A DNA stretch of 7,825 nt from Dehalococcoidia bacterium (GCA_012270635.1 JAAXHX010000406.1:968-8792); one strand, 5' to 3'. Positions 1-6,216 are shown, counted from the stretch's first letter. The notes: generated by a model not told the origin, from the letters alone. Made by a program: numbers and translations.

Positions 1-859
1 TCCCCATCATCAGCTCTACCGCTTCTTCCGATATCTCACACCCGTACTTCTTCCCCAGCGACGGCAGGTCCCGACACAGGTCCACGAACGCCTTCAAGGA
101 CATCTCTCGCCTGATCCCCGGAAAATCGCTCGCCCACATCACCCTCCCAGCCCCGACACTCTGCATCATCTGGTCGACCGCCCGCACCGTCTCCTCCTCA
201 TGGCTCTTGAATTTCGCCTGCCACTCGCTTATCTCCAGGTACAGGTTCGGGTGCGCCTTCGCCACAGTAATGCAGTCCTGCCACCAGTCCCCGCCCGCGT
301 GCCCCAGGATCATATCCACCTTCGGAAAGTCCGCTGCCACCCGGTCGAACTCCAGCGGGTGCGCCGACTTCCCGTACAGCAGCGGATGAAACCCCGGCCC
401 CGAGTGAAAAAGCACCGGTAAACCGTTCGCCGCGCATATCTCGTACAGGTCGTAGCACGACTTGTCGCCGGGGTAGTAGCCCGTCGTCGGGTGCAGCTTG
501 ATCCCCGACACCTTGCCCCCCTTCGCCGCCGCATCGAACTTCTCCGCCGACCCCGGCCTCCGCGGGTCGATCCCGTAGAAGGCGATCAGCCGGTCCGGGT
601 ACAGGCCCTGCGCCGACACCAGCATCTCATTCTCTTCTTCTATCCCCACCTCCGGCTCCCCGAACCTCAGCCCGAAGTCCGCTACGATTATCACGCTCAC
701 GTCCACCGACGCCCCATCCATCTCCGACACTATCTCCCCCGCCGCCCGACGCCAGTCGAAATCCGACGCCTCAGACCCTTCCCAACGCGGGTCTCCCGCA
801 AACAGTTTCGGATGCCGCTGGTCCGCCGACCACATGTGCCGGTGCACGTCTATTATCAT
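1..859 (-). CDS. Amidohydrolase-family (Amidohydro_2, ACMSD-like) metal-dependent hydrolase, C-terminus cut by window edge
   Basis: Reading the minus strand from the ATG at 857-859 gives an open frame of 286 codons that runs off the left edge. It begins MIIDVHRHMW, the beta-1 HxH metal motif (His6, His8) of cytosolic TIM-barrel amidohydrolases. Further family landmarks are GIKLHP (Lys121, His123), VLFHSG (His152), ILGHAGG (His187) and MWASDFPG (Asp245). This order matches the zinc ligands and catalytic His/Asp of ACMSD-type (2-amino-3-carboxymuconate semialdehyde decarboxylase) amidohydrolases. Members are soluble hydrolases or decarboxylases of diverse carboxylic substrates, and the substrate cannot be read here. 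An in-frame TAG lies nine codons upstream (884-886), so the ATG start is firm. GGGAAG directly abuts the ATG, so the Shine-Dalgarno is poorly spaced. Only the last helix, perhaps 10-20 residues, should be missing. It lies 304 bp downstream of the ArgH-like lyase on the same strand, separated by repeats, so co-transcription is uncertain. Confidence 0.87.
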   Translation of the reverse strand, partial: MIIDVHRHMWSADQRHPKLFAGDPRWEGSEASDFDWRRAAGEIVSEMDGASVDVSVIIVADFGLRFGEPEVGIEEENEMLVSAQGLYPDRLIAFYGIDPRRPGSAEKFDAAAKGGKVSGIKLHPTTGYYPGDKSCYDLYEICAANGLPVLFHSGPGFHPLLYGKSAHPLEFDRVAADFPKVDMILGHAGGDWWQDCITVAKAHPNLYLEISEWQAKFKSHEEETVRAVDQMMQSVGAGRVMWASDFPGIRREMSLKAFVDLCRDLPSLGKKYGCEISEEAVELMMG

Positions 860-892
860 CTTCCCATTGCCCCCTATTACACTCTAATCTAC

Positions 893-1021
893 CGTCATTC
901 CGGCCCCCGAGCCGGAACCCATCCCCCTCTCCCCCGTCATTCCCGACCCCGATCGGGAATCCATCCCCGGCGGGGCCGCTCACCCTGAGGCTCTCGAAGG
1001 GTCGAGCGGGGAGAGACTCCC
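893..1021. repeat. Composite hairpin repeat, tandem unit 1
   Basis: First copy of a tandem pair with a period of 138-139 bp. It contains three elements. (1) A variant ATTCC hairpin at 898-917: stem TTCCGGC/GCCGGAA, loop CCCCGA. (2) A second ATTCC hairpin at 939-960: stem ATTCCCGA/TCGGGAAT with the same loop CCCCGA. (3) A CTGAG-type hairpin at 976-1009: CCGCTC+ACCCT pairs with AGGGT+GAGCGG across one bulged C, loop GAGGCTCTCGA. This is followed by a small perfect stem GGGAG/CTCCC (1009-1021). Short palindromes of this kind are common as interspersed repeats in bacterial spacers; I see no protein coding in it. Confidence 0.8.
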
Positions 1022-1030
1022 AGCCCACCT

Positions 1031-1162
1031 CGTCATCCAGGCCCCCGAGCCGGAACCCATCCCCCCTTTTCACCGTCATTCCCGACCCCGATCGGAAATC
1101 CATCCCAAGCGGGGCCGCTCACCCTGAGGCTCTCGAAGGGTCGAGCCGGGGGCCCTCCCCCC
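1031..1162. repeat. Composite hairpin repeat, tandem unit 2
   Basis: Second copy of the unit that begins at 893, with the same order of elements. The first hairpin (1031-1063) is decayed, with two mismatches against GCCGGAA. The second (1074-1106) has stem ATTCCCGA/TCGGAAAT with one mismatch. The CTGAG-type hairpin (1115-1148) keeps CCGCTC+ACCCT against AGGGT, with one extra C in the closing arm. A G-run/C-run stem (1148-1162) follows directly. It ends 2 bp before the stop codon of the ArgH-like gene (TGA at 1166-1164 on the minus strand), so on that strand the repeat is the immediate 3' untranslated sequence of that gene. Confidence 0.8.
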
Positions 1163-1163
1163 G

Positions 1164-2669
1164 TCACCCAACAATTCCATCTATCGCCGACTCCAGGCTC
1201 TCCGACGCCTCAGCCAGCCTGCGCCTCCTCTCCTCCACTGACGCCTCGTCTTCCCGCAGCCGATCCCTGTACTCCGACATCCGCCGTCGGCACTCCTCCG
1301 GGGCTGGGCCGCCGTACAGCGTCCGACGCTCCACGAAGGCCATCGGGTCCAGCGCCCGGGCCAGGGCCTCTTTCCCCAGCCCCACCCCGACCCCCATGTA
1401 CTCCACCGACGCCTCGTCCAGCAGCTCCGGCGTCACGTCCTGCGGGCGGATCCCCCGCTCTTCCGTGAACCGCACCAGTATCCCGACAATCTGGTGCGCC
1501 GTCCTCCACGGCAGTCCCTTCTCCCTGACCAGCGCCCCCGCCACGTCCGTCGCCTGCGCCCAGTGCGCGCCCGCCATCTCCCTCATCCGATCCCGCTTCA
1601 CCTCCAGCGCCGGCATCAGCTCGATGAACCACCCCAGGTTCCGCACCGCCATGTCGAAAGAGCGGAACAGGGCGTCGTCCATGTACCTCAGGTCCATCGT
1701 CGGGTCTCCGCTGGCCGCCTTCTGCACGGCAAAAGAGGCGACCAGCCCACCCATCGCATCCGCCACCGCTCCCCTCACGTACTCCAGGCTGTCCGGGTTC
1801 TTCTTCTGCATCATTATGCTGCTCGTGCCGCAGAACCTGTCCGGCACGTCGATGTATCCCGCCTCCGAGGTGAACCAAAAGTTCAGGTCCGACGCCCATC
1901 TCGAAAGATTAAGGTGCACCGACGCCACCGCCATGAAGCTGTCCAGAGGTGTGTCCTCGTTCAGAATCGCATCGTAGGTGTTGGGCAATACGCCGTCGAA
2001 GCCCATCAGCTCCGCCGTCCGGTGTCGATTCAACGGAAAGTCGGACCCCGTCATTATCGCTGCGCCCGCGGGGCTTTGGTTGACCCAGCCATATGCAAAC
2101 GCCGCCCGACCAAAGCACCGCTCCAGGCTCGACGACCACGCCAGCAGCTGATGTCCCAGCGTCGTCGGCTGGGCATGCTGGCTGTGGGTGTAAGCCGGCA
2201 TCACCGCGTGCAGGTTTTCACTCGCGACTTCCAGGAACACCGCCCTGAGTCGGTTGATCTCCCTCATCAGCGTGAGCAACGAGTCCCGCTGTCGACACCG
2301 CCGCCACACTGCATGCAGGTCCCCCGAGCTCCGACCCAGGTGCATTCTTCCCCCCACCTCCTCCCCCAACCGGCGTATCAGCAGGTACTCCCCCGAATGC
2401 ATCGCGCCCCCCGCCTCCAGCCTCGACTCCACGACCTTGTCCGGCTCCGTGCTCCTTAGCTCCTTCAGCATTGCCGCCGCATCAGACCTCGGGACTAGGC
2501 CCTCCTCCGCCAGCATCACCAGGTGCGCCTTATCGAACAGGTGGTAGGGATACAGCGCGGCCTCGTCCTGCCCCTCAGAGAAGGCCGGAAGGTCCGCCAG
2601 CATCGGCTCCATCAACCGAATCCCTGGCGTCCGGTACCCCTTGTATTCCTCCTGCTTCTGTTTCCTCAC
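1164..2669 (-). CDS. Argininosuccinate-lyase-like enzyme (fumarase/aspartase superfamily), probably altered substrate
   Basis: A 501-residue soluble protein from a GTG start, slightly longer than typical ArgH (about 460). The GTG is chosen because AAAGGAGA (2676-2683) sits ideally in front of it; the longer TTG frame (2693) would place this SD inside the gene. Superfamily motifs in order: GRSSGDLH (112-119), YTHSQHAQPT with the catalytic His162 (160-169), the signature loop GTSSIMMQKKNPD (281-293) with Ser283/284, Lys289, Asn291 and Glu296, and the C-terminal ASL_C2-type stretch TDVAGALVREKGLPWRTAH (374-392). Canonical ArgH has GRSRNDQ, SSxMPQKKNP and YNKDLQEDK at the corresponding places. 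Here Arg-Asn of the first are Ser-Gly, the Pro is Met, and the third is TMDLRYMDD. The lyase chemistry looks intact, but argininosuccinate is probably not the substrate. An N-substituted aspartate, as for EDDS lyase, is one alternative. No other arginine-pathway gene is nearby. Confidence 0.85.
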   Translation of the reverse strand: MRKQKQEEYKGYRTPGIRLMEPMLADLPAFSEGQDEAALYPYHLFDKAHLVMLAEEGLVPRSDAAAMLKELRSTEPDKVVESRLEAGGAMHSGEYLLIRRLGEEVGGRMHLGRSSGDLHAVWRRCRQRDSLLTLMREINRLRAVFLEVASENLHAVMPAYTHSQHAQPTTLGHQLLAWSSSLERCFGRAAFAYGWVNQSPAGAAIMTGSDFPLNRHRTAELMGFDGVLPNTYDAILNEDTPLDSFMAVASVHLNLSRWASDLNFWFTSEAGYIDVPDRFCGTSSIMMQKKNPDSLEYVRGAVADAMGGLVASFAVQKAASGDPTMDLRYMDDALFRSFDMAVRNLGWFIELMPALEVKRDRMREMAGAHWAQATDVAGALVREKGLPWRTAHQIVGILVRFTEERGIRPQDVTPELLDEASVEYMGVGVGLGKEALARALDPMAFVERRTLYGGPAPEECRRRMSEYRDRLREDEASVEERRRRLAEASESLESAIDGIVG

Positions 2670-2675
2670 ACCGAT

Positions 2676-2683
2676 TCTCCTTT
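2676..2683 (-). promoter_or_regulatory. Shine-Dalgarno deciding the GTG start of the ArgH-like gene
   Basis: The minus strand reads AAAGGAGA here, with 7 nt between AGGAG and the GTG at 2667-2669. This strong site fixes the start at the GTG rather than at the in-frame TTG 24 bp upstream. Confidence 0.75.
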
Positions 2684-2828
2684 CCCCGATCAACTATCCC
2701 CCAACCCTCCCTCCCCTCTCCCATTCTATCCTATCCGCTTTGCCCTCTTGGCAACGATATATCAAATAAAACAGGGCGAGTGGGCGGGAACCAAATCTCC
2801 CGCGGGGTGGGGCGTGGGGACAGGCGAG

Positions 2829-2900
2829 GCCGCTCATGCTGAGCCTCTAGTTTATCCTGAGCCCGTCGAAGGGAACTATGAACGGGGGGTTGCATCCCCG
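2829..2900. repeat. CTGAG-type hairpin repeat with an extra half copy
   Basis: A left half (CCGCTCATGCTGAGCCT, 2830-2846) is followed by a full hairpin at 2850-2884. The outer stem is GTTTAT/ATGAAC (one T-G pair), the inner stem CCT/AGG, and the loop GAGCCCGTCGA closely resembles the loops at 7654 and 7767. A G-run/C-run stem, GGGG then TTGCAT then CCCC, follows at 2886-2899, as it does after the other copies. The arrangement looks like one copy inserted into or recombined with another. Confidence 0.65.
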
Positions 2901-2901
2901 C

Positions 2902-2930
2902 TTGACGCCCACCCTCCCCGCGACTACCTT
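2902..2930 (+). promoter_or_regulatory. Candidate sigma70-type promoter for the acyl-CoA ligase
   Basis: TTGACG (2902-2907, 5 of 6 to the -35 consensus) is followed after 17 bp by TACCTT (2925-2930), which keeps the most conserved first, second and last -10 positions only. CATAAT at 2936-2941 is a better -10 but has no -35 partner at normal spacing. Either would give a leader of about 20-30 nt before the ATG at 2965. Confidence 0.3.
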
Positions 2931-2964
2931 TGACTCATAATCCCACGCTCAGGCGGAGTCACCC

Positions 2965-4602
2965 ATGTCAGACCATTCCCTCTCCATTTTCGACCACAAC
3001 CTCAACCCCAGCACCGCCAACCACCAACCTCTCACTCCCCTGACCTTCCTCGAGTGGGCCGAGACCGTCTACCCCCGAAAGACTGCCGTAGTATATGGCG
3101 ACACCGAATACACCTATCGGGAGTTCGCCCGCCGCTCCCGGCTCCTCGCTTCCGCCCTCTCAAAACGGGGCATAGGCCCCGGCGACACCGTCGCCCTCAT
3201 GGCCCCCAACACCCCCCCGATGCTTGAGGCCCATTTCGGTGTTCCCATGATCGGGGCCGTCCTCAACGGCATCAACATCCGCCTAGACGCCCCCGCCATC
3301 GCCTTCATCCTAGAGCACGGCGAGGCCCGGGTCCTCGTCACCGACCGCGAATTCTCACCCGTCGTCCAGGACGCCCTGGCCCGGATCCGGCGCCCCATCA
3401 CCGTCATCGACGTCGACGACCCCTTCGCCCCTTCCGGCGAGCTTGTCGGTGAGACGGACTACGAGTCGTTCCTGTCGGAAGGCGAAGAGGACTTCCGCCC
3501 CCCACCCATCCCCGACGAATGGCAAGCCATCGCCCTCAACTACACCTCTGGCACCACCGGCAACCCCAAGGGCGCGGTCTTCCACCATCGCGGCGCGTTC
3601 CTCAACGCCCTCGGCAACGCCATGATGTTTGGCCTAAACAGGGACAGCGTATACCTCTGGACCCTCCCCATGTTTCATTGCAACGGCTGGACCTACACCT
3701 GGGCCGTCACCGCCGTCGCCGGGACCCACGTCTGCCTACGCAGAATCGACCCCGCAGTTATCTTCTCGCTGATCAAGAAGTGCCGCATAACCCACATGTG
3801 CGGCGCCCCGGTGGTCCTCGGTATGCTCATCCACGCCCCCGACGATGCGAAGCAGAGATGGGACCACGTCGTCGAGATCGCCACCGGGGGCGCAGCCCCA
3901 CCCAGCCCCGTCATCGCCGCGATGGAGGGCATGGGCTTCCGCGTCACCCACCTCTACGGCCTCACCGAGACCTACGGCCCGGCCAGCATCTGCGCCTGGC
4001 AGGACGATTGGCTCTCCATGCCCACCGACGAAAAGGCCTCCATGCTCGCCCGCCAGGGAGTCCGCTACCCGACCCTCGCTCACCTTGCCGTCGCCAACCC
4101 CGAAACCCTGGCCCCCGTCCCCGAAGACGGCTGGACCATTGGCGAGATCATGATGCGGGGCAACACCGTCATGAAGGGCTACCTCAAGAATCCCGATGCC
4201 ACCAACGAAGCCTTCGCCGGCGGCTGGTTCCATTCCGGCGACCTCGCCGTCGTCCACCCCGACCACTACATCGAGATCAAGGACCGCTCCAAGGACATCA
4301 TCATCTCCGGCGGCGAGAACATATCATCCCTGGAGGTCGAGGAAGTCCTCTACCGGCACCCCAAGGTCATGGAGGCCGCCGTCGTTGCCAAGCACGATGA
4401 GAAATGGGGCGAGACCCCCTGCGCCTTTGTCACCCCCCGCCCCGACTCCCCGGACGTCACCGAGGACGAGCTTATCAGCTGGTGCCGGGACAACCTTGCC
4501 CACTTCAAGGCTCCGCGGAAAGTCGTCCTCGGCCCCTTGCCTAAGACTTCCACCGGCAAGATTCAGAAGTTCACCCTCCGGGAGCGCGCCAACACCCTCT
4601 AG
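2965..4602 (+). CDS. AMP-forming acyl-CoA ligase (DmdB/AAE1-like, fatty-acid-CoA ligase family)
   Basis: A 545-residue ANL-superfamily adenylating enzyme that would activate a carboxylic acid with ATP and transfer it to coenzyme A in the cytoplasm. Motifs in order: the P-loop YTSGTTGNPKG (193-203), LPMFHCNGWTYTWAV, the adenine-binding YGLTET (331-336), HSGD with the ribose-binding Asp426, the hinge DRSKDIIISGGEN (440-452) and PKTSTGK with the catalytic Lys532. Length and motifs are complete. The text around FHCNGW and THMCGAP, and the N-terminal QPLTPLTFLE, are typical of the branch containing methylmercaptopropionate-CoA ligase (DmdB), plant acyl-activating enzyme 1 and medium/long-chain fatty acyl-CoA ligases, so chain length is undetermined. 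The ATG follows GGAG (2955-2958) by 6 nt. It is divergent from the ArgH-like gene and 267 bp ahead of the next operon. No dmdC/dmdD partner is visible. Confidence 0.92.
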   Translation: MSDHSLSIFDHNLNPSTANHQPLTPLTFLEWAETVYPRKTAVVYGDTEYTYREFARRSRLLASALSKRGIGPGDTVALMAPNTPPMLEAHFGVPMIGAVLNGINIRLDAPAIAFILEHGEARVLVTDREFSPVVQDALARIRRPITVIDVDDPFAPSGELVGETDYESFLSEGEEDFRPPPIPDEWQAIALNYTSGTTGNPKGAVFHHRGAFLNALGNAMMFGLNRDSVYLWTLPMFHCNGWTYTWAVTAVAGTHVCLRRIDPAVIFSLIKKCRITHMCGAPVVLGMLIHAPDDAKQRWDHVVEIATGGAAPPSPVIAAMEGMGFRVTHLYGLTETYGPASICAWQDDWLSMPTDEKASMLARQGVRYPTLAHLAVANPETLAPVPEDGWTIGEIMMRGNTVMKGYLKNPDATNEAFAGGWFHSGDLAVVHPDHYIEIKDRSKDIIISGGENISSLEVEEVLYRHPKVMEAAVVAKHDEKWGETPCAFVTPRPDSPDVTEDELISWCRDNLAHFKAPRKVVLGPLPKTSTGKIQKFTLRERANTL

Positions 4603-4704
4603 CCTCCCCTCCCCGACTTCGGGTCGATGATACGCCATTGGCTGCCGTCCCCGCCTAGCGCTGTCACCAGGCAGAACGACCCATCTATCTCGGCCTGTCA
4701 AGGA

Positions 4705-4734
4705 TTGGCCCGCCCCTCCGATAGGGAGTATTAT
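4705..4734 (+). promoter_or_regulatory. Candidate sigma70-type promoter for the ald-amidase operon
   Basis: TTGGCC (4 of 6 to TTGACA) and TATTAT (5 of 6 to TATAAT) are separated by 18 bp. It is the best -35/-10 pair I found in the window, in the right orientation before a three-gene unit. Transcription would start near 4741 and give a leader of about 130 nt. Confidence 0.45.
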
Positions 4735-4810
4735 TGCAACGCACTGCTGGCCCATCACGGCTATGCTAATGGTGCGAGCCTGACTTTATGTGACTACGTG
4801 TTCGCAGGAT

Positions 4811-4841
4811 GAGGCCCGGGTCTCGGCGGTTGCCCGGCCTC
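4811..4841 (+). promoter_or_regulatory. GC-rich hairpin in the alanine dehydrogenase leader
   Basis: GAGG+CCGGG pairs with CCCGG+CCTC across one bulged C, giving a 9-bp stem with a loop of about 12 nt. It lies 28 bp before the ATG. There is no T-run after it, so it is not a standard intrinsic terminator. It could affect leader folding or RNA stability, or be incidental in GC-rich DNA. Confidence 0.3.
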
Positions 4842-4869
4842 CCGGAATGAAGTCGTGGACGGGGGACCT

Positions 4870-5997
4870 ATGATCATCGGCGTGCCCAAAGAGTCCAAGG
4901 ACCACGAGAATCGTGTCGCCCTGACACCTTCCGGCGTTGCCGCCTTATCCCGAAACTCTCACCGCGTCCTCTTGCAGCGCGGCGCCGGTCTCGGCAGCGG
5001 CTTTTCCGACGACGACTACGCCAGCCAGGGCGCGACCATCGTTGACACTGCCCAGGACGTCTATTCCTCCTCCGACATGGTCGTCAAGGTAAAGGAACCC
5101 CTCGGACCCGAATATGAAATGATGAGGCCCGGCCTAACCCTCTTCGCCTATCTGCACCTCGCCGCAGACCCGGGCCTTGCCAAAGCTCTCCTGGCTAACA
5201 GGGTAACTGCCCTCGCCTACGAGACCGTCGAGGACCGCACCCGCGCCCTCCCCCTCTTGGCCCCGATGAGCGAAATAGCGGGACGGATTTCCATACAGAT
5301 AGGCGCGCACTACCTGGAAAAGCAGCAGGGCGGCAAGGGGAAGCTCCTGGCCGGCGTTCCGGGCGTCTCGCCCGGGACCGTCGTAATCGTCGGGGCGGGC
5401 ATGGTGGGTTCCAACGCCGCTCTCATCGCGCTGGGCCTCGGAGCAAAGGTCATACTCCTGGACACCAACATCGCCAGGCTACGCCAGATGGAGCAGACCC
5501 TCAGCGGCCACCTGGTCACCTCGGCTGCCGGCATCGAGGCCACCGGCGAAGCCGTCGCCGAAGCCGACCTCGTTATCGGAGGCGTGCTTATCCCCGGCGC
5601 CAGGGCCCCGAAGGTCGTCACCCGGGACATGATTGCCCACATGACCCCGGGCTCCGTGATCATCGACGTTGCCGTGGACCAGGGAGGCTGCATCGAGACC
5701 TGCAAACCCACCACCCACTCGGACCCCACCTTCGTAGTCGACGGCGTGGTCCACTACTGCGTGACCAACATCCCCGGCGCCGTGCCCCGGACCTCCACCG
5801 AGGCCCTCTGCAACGTCTCCCTCCCCTACGTCGAAGCGATCGCCAACCTCGGCCTGTCGCAGTCCCTGGAACGAGACCCGGTCCTCGCCAAGGGCCTCAA
5901 CACCTACGAGGGCCACGTCACCAACCGTGCCGTCGCCGACTCCCTCTCCCTCCCCTTCCAACCCCCCGAATCCCTAGGCGCATTTTCTCCAAACTGA
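4870..5997 (+). CDS. ald: Alanine dehydrogenase (NAD-dependent)
   Basis: A 375-residue protein, normal for the family (about 370), which catalyses reversible L-alanine + NAD+ + H2O = pyruvate + NH3 + NADH in the cytoplasm. The start MIIGVPKE is the family's standard N-terminus, so the ATG at 4870 is preferred over the in-frame GTG at 4855; GGGGGA lies just upstream at short spacing. Residues known from characterised alanine dehydrogenases occur at the same numbers: Arg15 (RVALTP), Lys75 (KVKEP), His96 (YLHLA) and Asp270 (DVAVDQGG). The Rossmann motif GAGMVG is at 175-180, and Asp198 at the end of beta-2 indicates NAD rather than NADP. MSEIAGR (133-139) and TNIPGAVPRTST (299-310) are further signatures. 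It is first of three closely spaced genes, the next starting 29 bp on, and may assimilate ammonia freed by the amidase or release it from alanine. Confidence 0.96.
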   Translation: MIIGVPKESKDHENRVALTPSGVAALSRNSHRVLLQRGAGLGSGFSDDDYASQGATIVDTAQDVYSSSDMVVKVKEPLGPEYEMMRPGLTLFAYLHLAADPGLAKALLANRVTALAYETVEDRTRALPLLAPMSEIAGRISIQIGAHYLEKQQGGKGKLLAGVPGVSPGTVVIVGAGMVGSNAALIALGLGAKVILLDTNIARLRQMEQTLSGHLVTSAAGIEATGEAVAEADLVIGGVLIPGARAPKVVTRDMIAHMTPGSVIIDVAVDQGGCIETCKPTTHSDPTFVVDGVVHYCVTNIPGAVPRTSTEALCNVSLPYVEAIANLGLSQSLERDPVLAKGLNTYEGHVTNRAVADSLSLPFQPPESLGAFSPN

Positions 5998-6026
5998 CTA
6001 TCCACCAAGAAAGGCGGTATAACCCC

Positions 6027-6212
6027 ATGCACCCCACCCCCGACTTCCAAGCCCTCGTTCGAAGCGCAGGCCTCGACAAGATCCCCCGCTCCATAGAGCT
6101 TACCGAGAAAGTCTACGCCAGCTACAGACAGCAGTTGGATCGGCTGCTTGCCGTCGACCTGGAGGGCGATGAAGTGCAGACCGCCTACCAGCAGCCCCTG
6201 GACCCCGACTAA
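6027..6212 (+). CDS. Small GatC/AtzG-like protein, probable amidase partner subunit
   Basis: A 61-residue acidic, hydrophilic protein with no signal peptide or membrane segment. It has its own ribosome binding site (AAAGGCGG, 6010-6017) about 9 nt before the ATG. The second half, SIELTEKVYASYRQQLDRLL followed by VDLEGDEVQTAYQQPLDPD, resembles the C-terminal part of GatC (LTE, then helix QL..IL, VDTEGVEP, PL..D). GatC is the small subunit that wraps around the GatA amidase. AtzG (DUF4089), partner of the amidase AtzE, has a similar size and fold. The gene sits 13 bp before an amidase gene, as atzG and gatC often do, and its TAA overlaps that gene's SD. The similarity is by eye and short, so it is a proposal; no GatB is present in the window. 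A plain hypothetical protein remains possible. Confidence 0.55.
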   Translation: MHPTPDFQALVRSAGLDKIPRSIELTEKVYASYRQQLDRLLAVDLEGDEVQTAYQQPLDPD

Positions 6213-6216
6213 GGAG
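6211..6216 (+). promoter_or_regulatory. Amidase Shine-Dalgarno overlapping the upstream stop codon
   Basis: The stop TAA of the small protein (6210-6212) runs into AAGGAG (6211-6216), followed after 9 nt by ATG at 6226. It selects this ATG as the amidase start and suggests translational coupling of the two proteins. Confidence 0.75.

Larger units (their letters stand above)
2684..2964. promoter_or_regulatory. Divergent intergenic region between the ArgH-like gene and the acyl-CoA ligase
   Basis: Both flanking genes are transcribed away from this stretch, so promoters for both should lie in it. It contains a pyrimidine-rich tract (2695-2735), a 15-bp inverted repeat TTGCC-5 nt-GGCAA (2740-2754), and an AT-rich patch (2756-2772), rare in this GC-rich window and a plausible minus-strand promoter core. 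It also contains a perfect 6-bp inverted repeat GCGGGA-8 nt-TCCCGC (2784-2803), a G-run cluster (2774-2819), a repeat copy (2829-2900) and the ligase Shine-Dalgarno (GGAG at 2955-2958). No open frame here looks like a gene. Confidence 0.6.
4603..4869 (+). promoter_or_regulatory. Intergenic leader region upstream of alanine dehydrogenase
   Basis: This 267-bp spacer contains a promoter candidate (4705-4734), an AT-richer stretch around 4725-4800, a hairpin (4811-4841) and the start region of the next gene. No convincing terminator for the ligase is seen. The open frame at 4627-4812 has no family resemblance or SD and covers the promoter candidate, so I treat the region as non-coding. Confidence 0.5.

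Noticed and set aside
771..1103. 110-codon minus-strand open frame
   Set aside because: Its peptide (repeated GDGFRLGG and FPIGVGNDG) is a translation of the hairpin repeats and runs into the amidohydrolase gene in another frame.
893..1162. CRISPR-like array
   Set aside because: There are only two units, they are palindromic composite repeats without unique spacers of constant length, and no cas gene is present.
1494..2459. 321-codon plus-strand frame opposite the ArgH-like gene, and similar long frames at 3519-4400 and 6726-7655
   Set aside because: They are shadows in high-GC DNA, Arg/Pro/His-rich with no motif, and they overlap well-supported enzymes.
1164..2669. Plain argH annotation
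   Set aside because: Key substrate-binding positions (the Arg-Asn of SRND and the YNKDLQEDK region) are replaced, so the specific function is not supported.
2667..2693. TTG at 2693 as start of the ArgH-like gene
   Set aside because: The strong AAAGGAGA would lie inside the coding region, and it is ideally spaced for the GTG at 2669.
4612..4626. Terminator after the acyl-CoA ligase
   Set aside because: The CCCG/CGGG or CGAC/GTCG stem is only 4 bp and no T-run follows.
4627..4812. Open frame of 61 codons in the spacer before alanine dehydrogenase
   Set aside because: No SD, no family resemblance, codon use unlike the C-ending pattern of the neighbours, and it overlaps the best promoter candidate.
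4855..4869. GTG at 4855 as start of alanine dehydrogenase
   Set aside because: The family N-terminus MIIGVPKE begins at the ATG at 4870, and the five extra residues match nothing.
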